64,000 nucleotides of DNA, from positions 18,385,347-18,449,346 of the forward strand of contig OX336355.1 of assembly GCA_946902875.1 (NCBI GenBank), given 5' to 3'. The notes beneath the pieces are model-generated. The model made no database searches, was not told the origin of the DNA, and was given only the letters and a program-made list of their open reading frames with translations. The DNA comes from Nematopogon swammerdamellus (Eukaryota > Arthropoda > Insecta > Lepidoptera > Adelidae). Of the stretch, positions 55,992 to 64,000 are shown one piece after another; within the stretch, counting starts at the first letter, position 1; each line of letters starts with the position of its first letter. Position numbers and translations under genes: made by a program.

Positions 55992-56398
55992 AGCGGGTGG
56001 CCGAGTGGTTTGGGCATCGGCTTCTCATGCGGGAGGTCCGAGGTTCGAATCCGGTCGGCGTGTACCAATGAGTTTTTTCTGACGAAAAAATTTACGTGCA
56101 TACCTACACCCGCTGCTTCACCGTTCGGAACCGGTGTAAAACTGTAGGTCCCTCCCTTCCCTTGCCCCTTACTAGGTGGTAGGCTCAAATTGTAGCCGAC
56201 TGGGTTGGTACCACCGTACTGGATGTAAGATGGCCGCAAGCAACCTCGGTTGTGTTCTCCTCTAGTCCAGTATAGCCAGCAATCCAGGGAAGTCTCCGGT
56301 ATGGCACCTACTTTCTCGGAGGTGATATTGGCTGGTTAGAGCATGTGCTTTGGCCCCTCCGACGCAGTCACCCATACCGGATCACATAAAAAAAAAAA
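55992..56398 (+). mobile_element. SINE-A, full length with tRNA-like head
   Basis: AGCGGGTGGCCGAGTGGTTT head, GAGGTTCGAATCCGGTCGGC B box, complete body and A tail. The best full-length copy together with that at 31505. Confidence 0.85.
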
Positions 56399-56623
56399 TC
56401 CCGCAAACCTTCGTTTGGTTCTTCGGCAAGTGATAAATAAATGATGTTTTGGTCGTTTAAAAAAAAAATAACCAGGGTTAATATATAGAAGATGCGTCGC
56501 GTCTTCTATATATTAACCCTAACCTAATGTTGAGGCGGTGCATGTCGTTTTTGTTACGTTTGTATTTCCGAAAATAAAGCTTTTAGGTGGTTAAAATAAA
56601 GCTTTTAGGTGGTTATAACAAAA

Positions 56624-56952
56624 ATTGGTTGTCTGTAAAAGCGGTTTACGGACGATAGTTTTACGTGATGACGTGGAATAATCGTAGTACATAGAGCAAA
56701 GATCAGTAATTCTATTTCCAGCAGAAAGATTAATCATCTTGTGACTGGCCATCAATAAACTTCTGTTGTCTGATCTTGACAGTTTTACTTCTTAAGACGT
56801 TTCCATGGTAACTTTGGCTATACCGATTGTGCCTCTCTATCGCTTGTTAGTACGCGCTCCGCTTACACACACAGGTTCAGATGGAACGTGACACTTTTTC
56901 GTGTGTGCAGCCGGTGTTCATCAATTTATAAGACGTGACGTCATCACGTCAA
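56624..56952. repeat. Extra copy of the long terminal arm
   Basis: Direct copy of the arm at 57003-57323 (ATTGGTTGTCTGTAAAAGCG ... GACGTCATCACGTC), lying 50 bp before it. Confidence 0.8.
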
Positions 56953-57346
56953 TAACTAAACACCCAAAAAAAATTTAAACACCCTAACATTGCTTAAAAA
57001 AAATTGGTTGTCTGTAAAGGCGGTTTACGGACGATAGTTTTACGTGATGACGTCGAATAATCGTGTACATAGAGCAAAGATCAGTAATTCTATTTCCAGT
57101 AGAAAGATTAATCATCTTGTGACTGGCCATCAATAAACTTCTGTTGTCTGATCTTGACAGTTTTACTTCGACGTTTCCATGGTAACTTTGACTATACCGA
57201 TTGTGTCTCTGTATCGCTTGTTACGCGCTCTCGCTTGCACACACAGGCTCAGATGGAACGTGACACTTTTTCGTGTGTGCAGCCGGCGTTCATCAATTTA
57301 TAAGACGTGACGTCATCACGTCAAAAGGAAAAAAAAACAAAAAAAA

Positions 57347-57413
57347 ATTTGTGGTATTCGAACCCATGGTCCAAAAAATGAAAACCCTACACGCTTACCA
57401 CCGAGCTAACAAA
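57347..57413 (-). mobile_element. tRNA-like element, second copy
   Basis: Minus sense: TTAGCTCGGTGGTAAGCGTG, then CATGGGTTCGAATACC, then a T-run. It matches the copy at 32319, including the leader CCGATATTCGTTTGGTCG. Confidence 0.55.
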
Positions 57414-58475
57414 TTACTTAGACGACCAAACGAATATCGGCTTCTGTTGGTTCGCTCCGGGTGCGGCGAGGGAGTAGGAGGAAGGATTAGAGGGATTAAG
57501 AAAGTCTTTCATGTGCCGTATCGCCAAAAATGTTGTAGTTATAAAGTCGGTTCCTCACGTGCCCGTCATACGATCTAAATCTGACCATGTCACGTGACCA
57601 CTGAAATCGTTGAGGGCTCGCGATTCTCCAACTAAGGTGTTGAGTCGTCATCAAAAAAGTTTCAAAATACATGCCAAATGATGAGGGAGGCTACACGAAG
57701 CCAACTCAACCTGTTTAGTCGGCACCGACTCTTTACGACTCAATTAAAATGTTGGTACATACAACTAAAAAAGTGGTACAACGCCTACAACGGCCAACTT
57801 TATAATCGGCCACCGACTTTTTAGTCAACCGCCACCTATGCTGCCGTATGCATGCATAACGAATGACTGAACAATAGTCCGTGTGCGCTAAACGACTTTA
57901 GCTAGTATTAATTATATTATTTTGGAACCAAATTCACAATTTGGTTAGTATTGGAGTTTATAGGATTGTATTAGTTAATCAATGGATGAAATTATCGATT
58001 GCAACACTTACATGATTATATAAATTATAATAAAAACACTCCAAACTCTTTGCTACACTTAGTGAAGTCGCCTGATGGGTCTTTGTGGCATGGTAGCGTT
58101 CACGTTTGTAGGTTGTATAGTTTGGCAGCACGAAGCCGTCGAAATTATTCACATACTTTACGGTCGCCGGCTTTCTGGAATGCCCCCCTTGTTGCTAAGC
58201 ATATGACGTTCATCAAATTCATGTCAAAACAGACTATAACTAGCACGGACCCTGAACTAAACCCCTAGCTGTGTTCTACCTAGCGGCCCAATTTAACGAA
58301 CGACTTAGAGATAAAATCTTAAGCCGGCTCACACATTGTTAGTAACTTTCCCAAATGCGCTTATTATGCCTTTGCCAATGCTTTGGCAGACCTTCACGAC
58401 ACGTTTGCCAAAGCTAAGTCCTTCTCTATTACGTAAAGTATAGATATTATGTACATGCTATGCTAACGCTCTAAT

Positions 58476-58622
58476 ATAATGCGCGGGGCGGATCTTGGCG
58501 TGTAGCCGCCGCAGCGGTTCGTCAGTGTTCTCCCTCGCACCCGCACCGTACTTGTATAGTGTACTCGCGTGGCGGGTCGCCCGCTGCGGCGACGACACGC
58601 CGAGATCCGTCCCGCGCATTAT
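58476..58622. mobile_element. CpG-rich palindromic element
   Basis: Arms ATAATGCGCGGGGCGGATCT and the complement at the other end (AGATCCGTCCCGCGCATTAT), about 147 bp, within the larger inverted-arm element. Confidence 0.75.
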
Positions 58623-59399
58623 ACTTACCGAACAAATCGAAAAATTCTAATATCCCCATCTACACGTTTGCTATATGCATTTGCATTAGCAAACATTTTG
58701 GCGAAGGCATTGGCCAAGATGTAGAGCCAGCTTAGACAACATGAGTGTGGGTGGAGTAGTGGTGGAAGAATGCGGATAACCGATATGTTTTACTTTTAGG
58801 CACTACATTCTGCTAATCGTCATTTTGGGCCAATATACGCCGACTGGCGCGCGATAGGTTAAGACCGCTGTACACGCTAGCCCAGCGTGTTGGGATTTGG
58901 GACTTTGGCCAAAGTACTAAGACCCCTATAGCCGCTGTTTAAACGTTGGCGTATTGATCATTCTGCATTAGCCATGGAGAAATAATATGTCTATGGCATT
59001 AGCCCATTAGCCGTTTTACAAGCGGCAATTTATTTGCACCCAAGACCAATGCATAACACATATTTTTGACGTGATGACGTCACGTCTTATAAATTGATGA
59101 ACACCGGCTGCACACACGAAAAAGTGTCACGTTCCATCTGAACCTGTGTGTGCAAGCGAGAGCGCGTAACAAGCGATAGAGAGGCACAATCGGTATAGTC
59201 AAAGTTACCATGGAAACGTAAGAAGTAAAACTGTCAAGATCAAACAGAAGTTTATTGATGGCCAGTCACAAGATGATTAATCTTTCTACTGGAAATAGAA
59301 TTACTGATCTTTGCTCTATGTACTACGATTATTCCACGTCATAACGTAAAACCGTGCGTAAAACTATCGTCCGCAAACCGCCTTTACAGACAACCAATT

Positions 59400-60530
59400 T
59401 TTTATGTTTACCAATTTTTTTTTTCTTGAAGTTCACTTTTCAATTTTGACCCTTATTCCCGCCTTAAGCGGTTTGTGGCCGGTCGGCCCTTCCGGAAGCC
59501 ATGAGGTTGAAAAAATATAATTAAGATTAGGGGGAAATAAAAAGCGTAAAGTATTATAATTGTCTTGTATTGATTCATTATGTATTTATACAGCAAGTAA
59601 CCTAGGTACCACAAACGGCCACTGCCTTCACTTATTAGTACTTATTACAATATAATACGTTTCTGACTTTTTATAGTACTGCACTATTTTCAATAAAACC
59701 TCTATGTCCTGTGATCATAACTTAAATAAACTAAACTCGAACATTTCTAAAACCTGGAATTGCTTTCTTACTCTACCCCGTGTAGCCTAAACTTAATTTG
59801 TCAACTAGAACTAAAATAAAATTATTGTATGCATCGGTTTACTGCATGGTGAAATAAAAAGGTTATACAAAATATATAGAGATAAAATACAGGTAAAGTA
59901 AAAAATAAACAATGTTTACTTTTACAACAATATGAACAATTTAAATATTATTTAGCGAAGCATCTGTTTGAAAATCAACCATCCGTATGGTCTCAGGTAA
60001 TTCATATCATATCTACAGACCTCACCGGCAAATTAGGCCTGCAATGTTCGGGACAGATGTGGGTTACGATGGCAAAGTACTAAAATAAGTATTTTCCCCC
60101 TTTCCTTTTTTGCATAATTTTCTTTTTATTTCATTATTAAAACTAAAAAAAAAATACATCAATAATTAATTACACACTCAAGATTCAGCTGATTCTTATT
60201 GCTTAATTGATTATTTTAGATTCAGCTAACCCCTTCTTACTCTTGAACTATTACTTACTTCGCGGTTGAGACGGGACGGTGTCCGTTTCTCGCGGCCGGC
60301 CGTGCGGCTCAGACAAGATTCAGCTGAGTCTTGCTGTTGAAATGATTATTTCACAGCTGAGAAGGAGTATACGAGACATTATATTACAAAAATCAAACGT
60401 CATCAAAACTAACGCCTACTTATCACGTTTAGGAGATAAAAGCCTATGCAGCCCTTTAGGAGAATGTGGAAACGCTAAATACAAAGTACATAAATTGTGT
60501 ACGCGTCTTCTAGACGTGATAAAACAATGT
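59400..60530. other. Non-coding sequence without recognised feature
   Basis: AT-rich. An open frame at 60279-60629 shows no family motif, and its start region carries a decayed copy of AGACAAGATTCAGCTGA. Confidence 0.4.
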
Positions 60531-60539
60531 TTCAAAACA

Positions 60540-60930
60540 AACAGCACTAGTGTTTCTGGAACGCGCGCACGGAGAGCGCGGGACCCGCGTGCGACTGAGT
60601 GCGTCGCGCGAGAGGAAACATGCGAGTAGAGGGCGGGGCTCCCGGGCTGAGTAATTAGGTAATGTACAAGGTGGCCCGCCCGCCGCCGGCGGTGTCACTC
60701 CCTGAGGTATCTGCAACAATATCATCATGTCAATAGAGCCCGACGTACAAGGACGCAGGCCTCACGCACTCTTATGTACTTGCGCGCGCTAACTACCTAC
60801 CGCCCGGTGGACCGCCGGCGATCTAATTCAGTGGAAATTCGTCAGCCACGCGAAGCATACCTACACGCTCGCCCACGCAACTGCGCGCAGCTTAGCCCGG
60901 GCCAGATTGATAAGCTTTGGAGCCAACCTT
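60540..60930. promoter_or_regulatory. CpG-rich stretch, possible promoter region of TTLL4
   Basis: A locally GC- and CpG-rich segment between the ZMYM/QRICH1-like gene end and the first TTLL4 coding exon. TTLL4 needs a non-coding first exon upstream of 53682, and this is the most promoter-like composition in the interval. No TATA or initiator was convincingly placed. A second, smaller candidate lies near 55.3-55.45 kb. Assignment is inference. Confidence 0.25.
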
Positions 60931-61479
60931 CGGTCTGGTTTTGAAAGAGCAGTTGAAAGTTACACAGCTATGTTAACGAAGCAGCAGTAAACAATAAACT
61001 AATACGGAAATCTAAAAAAGGTAAATCCGACACCTGTCAGCCTTGTTGTCAGCCTCGGTAGCTCAGTCAAGTGGTCGGTCGACTGTTGTTAAGCAACGCT
61101 GAGCGCGGTCTGTACTTGGATGGGTGACCGCTCGACCGCTGACCGTGGTTCGGATTCCACGTTAAACTATAGGTCCTTTCCCTTCTCAATTTACTAGGTG
61201 GTAGGGTTTATCCCAGCCGGGTCGGTACCACCGCACTGAGCGAAACGTCGGTCGAAACGGATATGTAAATAGTTCGTATTATCCGTCCAGTTCAGTGTAG
61301 CCGACATGAAATGAAAGGAAGCATTGACATGGCACCTAGTTCACCCGGTGCTATGGGCTGACACCACGGATGTTGTAGAGGTGATGTAGCCAACCGTGTC
61401 AGTTCCATAAATCAGACAAGATTCGTCAGCCACGCGAAGCATACCTACACGCTCGCCCACGCAACTGCGCGCAGCTGCA
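60836..61479. repeat. 58-bp direct repeat flanking a SINE
   Basis: ATTCGTCAGCCACGCGAAGC and the following 38 bases occur at 60836-60893 and again at 61422-61479. The SINE at 61048-61411 lies between them. Confidence 0.8.
61048..61411 (+). mobile_element. SINE-B with tRNA/5S composite head
   Basis: Head GTCAGCCTCGGTAGCTCAGT, then GTTAAGCAACGCTGAGCGCG and GTACTTGGATGGGTGACCGC (5S segment), then TGGTTCGGATTCC. Full body; the A tail has been lost. Confidence 0.85.
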
Positions 61480-62260
61480 CAGCAATAATCACTTTACACT
61501 CGATCGTTTAGCTACATTTGAGCACGCAGCGATTGGCGACGTAAAACAGTAGGCTATTAAAGCCGAAGGTATGGAACTTTTTCTATGGAGTGATTTATCT
61601 GTTACGAAGTAACTATTAAGTAATCGGTGACGGAGGCTCCATTTCCAAGACGCCGCGTCTCGAAGCGTCCGCTCGGATGCCGTCCAATTTTGGTGGGCAC
61701 ATACGGAGGGACAACTCCACGCCGACCTTCGCAGACGTCGTTGCGCATGAACGCACAAACTGTCTACGTCTGCACATCTCAGTTGAGCGCGAAATGAATG
61801 CCCGATCGGCCGTCAGACTCTGTCAACAAGTCATCAGACTTGGATTGTGCTTGATGGAGTCGTGGATTTTGGAATAACGAGAAACTCAAAATATTTTGTG
61901 ACTCCACTGAGTCCAAGTGAGATTCCACACACACACATACACACACACATGGTGAGTTTTCGTGTTCGTGGAACGAGTCAAGTTGAGTCGAGTCTCCGTG
62001 TATGCCGTGTATGCACACCATAAGAGCGCCTGCATCGAGTACTATGCGCGGGCGAGTCGGCCACGTACGAGTCAGTCAGTCAGCGTGTAAGCGTCCACTG
62101 CTGGACATACGCCTCTCCAATTTCCTTTCAGTCCTCCCGGCCTTCAGCGATACGGAACCACTGCTTTCCGCCGACGTACTTGATGTCGTCATCCCACCTA
62201 GTGCAACCACACACGAGTGCTTCAGGTATAACGACATGAGATAGGTAATACGTTTCTACC

Positions 62261-62435
62261 TTAGCTGGTGAGTAGTGCGATGTTGATCTCCTTGACCATC
62301 TTGACCCGATGCAGCATCTTGGCGAGCGCGTCGCGGCCGAGCGCCTGCGTCGAGTACCACACGGGCGAGTCCGGCACACACGACCGCTCCGGCATCAGAT
62401 AGAACACGTCGTTGCGCGTACGCACCGACTCGGGG
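62261..62435 (-). CDS. Last coding exon of a ZMYM/QRICH1-like protein
   Basis: A 175-bp exon with acceptor TTTTCAG, ending at TAA 62263-62261. It encodes PESVRTRNDVFYLMPERSCV, then PDSPVWYSTQALGRDALAKM, then LHRVKMVKEINIALLTS. The pattern S..RND.FYL.PE...P.SP.WYS.QPL....L..ML.R...VKEI is the end of the DUF3504-type C-terminal domain of ZMYM2/3/4 and QRICH1. Family knowledge: that domain derives from a Crypton-type tyrosine recombinase and its bearers are chromatin-associated regulators. The rest of the gene lies beyond the window. Which subfamily it belongs to cannot be decided from this exon. It is transcribed in the same direction as, and upstream of, TTLL4. Confidence 0.75.
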
Positions 62436-62539
62436 CTGAAAACACTTGAGCCATTATATCGATAGCCCGATTACGACACGATGCGATGGCGGCGCTGTCG
62501 TGCCACCGTTTACGTTTGGTCTTAATGGACTGGACTGCG

Positions 62540-62700
62540 TCCTAGTCAACGCAGACTAGCTGACGAGGGCTTGATGCGAGCCGAAACGTGAAGCATGCGC
62601 GGGAATTTTGAGTGGCCACTTGCTAGTCCCGACCTCGATTAACACCCTCCTCTACTGCCGATGGGCCCGGATATGTTCGGTGAAGCCATCGCAAGCTCAG
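62540..62700 (+). mobile_element. LINE 3' UTR fragment (VGARGLPAKS family)
   Basis: From CCTAGTCAACGCAGACTAGC to GCCATCGCAAGCTCAG, 105 bp upstream of the ZMYM/QRICH1-like exon. Confidence 0.7.
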
Positions 62701-62701
62701 T

Positions 62702-63350
62702 TCAAATCAAAATCAAATCAAAATCAAAATATATTTATTGCACTTGAAATGTTTTTTGCAAAAGGTACAGCTTAACACCGTAGGCGTTCTCCCCCAGCCA
62801 ACCTTTGGGTTATTATGAAAAAGTGTGGAGTGGCAGAGAAGAAATAAATGAATGATGGATGATAAAATATAGACATATAATTAAACAGATAATAAAACAC
62901 AAATACAAATAAATGGAGAAACATACATATATATATATAAATATATACAATATATATGATATATAAACATACATACTTATAAATAACATATACAGGGGAG
63001 GTAACAATAGACTCTAAAACATTTATCTACATGAACACTAATGAATAACGTTTGTAAGCTTGGATGTAGAAGTTCAGTTCCACAGCTTCTTCAACATTCT
63101 GGATGGTAACTATTCGAACATACAGGAGTTGTTGTTCTGTCTCATTATTTATTTTTTTCAATAATTTCTCTTTTTTTTAATACATACATACATCTACATA
63201 CCTATTATTTTAATAAATACATACCAATACATACACATATACATACATAATAAATCAAGCTGATGTATAAACACAAACATAAAGGAAAAAAATAAACTAC
63301 ACCGAGAGATCTGGAGCCAGGCAACACAGACGAAAGTCTAGTGCCTGGCC
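62702..63350 (-). mobile_element. LINE 3' UTR
   Basis: Minus sense ends in AATAAATATATTTTGATTTT and a (TGATTTT)n microsatellite tail, with GGCTGGGGGAGAACGCC upstream. This resembles common lepidopteran LINE 3' ends. The ORF part is not recognisable. Confidence 0.55.
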
Positions 63351-63384
63351 CCCACGAATGTAATTACTCACATGTTATTATAGT

Positions 63385-64000
63385 GCATACCAGGGATGTT
63401 GCGGATGCGATTTATTTGACATCCGCGGATACGGATGCAGATGCGGATTTTTGGACGCTCACATCCGCGGATGCGGATGCGGATGTTAACAAGATTGCTT
63501 GAAGAGCCGGTTAGTTTAAGTCCTTGAATAAAAGAGATTATGCTTTTAATATCTTCTATTGATCAATAAATTTTTAGTAAGGAAATTTCAAGATTGGGCT
63601 ATTGAATTTAATGAAAAGTAACTTGTTACACTTTATGAATAACATTCACTTCTGGGACACTATACTTCGCCGCACTATATACAGTGGAAGTGGAATACTC
63701 GAGTCGGAAATTCAACTTAGAAGACGCGTCGTCGCGCGTGTTTAGTTAGACACGCATGCATACACGAAACGTGACGGAATGAAATGACGCAATAATAATG
63801 GAAAACAAAGTCGTCAGCACTGCACTGCACCGTCGCACAGCATATTCCTTCCTATTGGTCAATTGCAGCGCGCGCCACTCGCGGACTCCGCCCAATTTCA
63901 TTCAAGTCTCAACCTGCACTACATCCGCATCCGCATGAGTTCCGCATCGATTTAATGCGGATGCGAATGCAGATGCGGATGTCCAAATCAATGCGGATGC
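63385..64000. repeat. GCGGAT-type repeat with inverted ends
   Basis: Runs of GATGCGGATGCGGATG at 63395-63486 and ATCCGCATCCGCATG...GCGGATGC at 63921-64000 flank about 430 bp of ordinary sequence. It continues past the window end. Confidence 0.75.

Larger units (their letters stand above)
57003..59398. mobile_element. 2.4-kb element with 320-330-bp inverted arms
   Basis: The left arm 57003-57323 and right arm 59066-59398 are near-identical inverted repeats (ATTGGTTGTCTGTAAAGGCG outer end, GACGTGATGACGTCACG-type palindrome at the inner end). The interior includes a tRNA-like copy (57347-57413), an open frame at 57999-58268 with no recognised motif and a nested palindrome (58476-58622). Superfamily not assigned. 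Confidence 0.7.

Noticed and set aside
57999..58268. 89-codon plus-strand open frame in the long-arm element
   Set aside because: No recognised motif and no second exon; kept only as a note in the element entry.
60510..60728. Minus-strand open frame in the CpG-rich region with an acceptor-like start
   Set aside because: No motif, no link in phase to a known exon; openness is expected in CpG-rich DNA.

Overview
The window looks like a moth or butterfly (Lepidoptera) nuclear chromosome. It is AT-rich, gene-poor and intron-dominated, and it is packed with lepidopteran-type SINEs, 5'-truncated LINEs and small terminal-inverted-repeat elements. The species assignment is inference; no species-specific marker was recognised.

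Two host protein-coding genes can be supported, both on the minus strand. The main one is a tubulin polyglutamylase of the TTLL4 type that spans most of the window. Fifteen coding exons between 53667 (ATG) and 14590 join with consistent phases into 1020 codons. The N-terminal half is disordered and SPK-rich. The TTL catalytic core lies at about residues 510-855 and a C-terminal extension follows. A candidate terminal exon lies near 2.9-3.1 kb. The 5' UTR must continue upstream of 53682, because an acceptor sits directly before the first coding exon. The second gene is represented only by its last coding exon (62435-62261), which resembles the C-terminus of the ZMYM/QRICH1 (DUF3504) family.

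Layout: 0.06-2.9 kb, a small hAT-like MITE, a second foldback element and a decayed 36-bp minisatellite. 2.9-3.1 kb, the candidate last TTLL4 exon. 3.7-14.5 kb, LINE and MITE debris. 14.6-24.5 kb, TTLL4 catalytic and C-terminal exons with many nested SINEs. 24.6-26.4 kb, a piggyBac-like element with TTAA ends and nested LINEs. 26.5-27.7 kb, a tandem array built from a TTLL4 exon/intron boundary, followed by its parent exon. 31-53.7 kb, N-terminal exons separated by long introns that hold hAT-like and foldback elements and an unusual 1.9-kb inverted-repeat unit carrying a decayed small gene. 53.7-62 kb, the putative TTLL4 5' region with foldback elements and a CpG-rich stretch. 62.3 kb, the ZMYM/QRICH1-like exon. 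62.5-64 kb, LINE 3' ends and a GCGGAT-type repeat.

The most unusual features are these. Two tandem arrays in one gene each reiterate the 3' end of a coding exon together with its splice donor, with periods divisible by three. A SINE family has a Pol III-type head that combines tRNA-like A and B boxes with a 5S rRNA internal-promoter segment, and the same tail also occurs with other heads. Three hAT-like elements have exact 8-bp target duplications, and two of them share related termini. An inverted-repeat element contains a frameshifted two-exon gene. All calls are by eye; no alignments or database searches were run.
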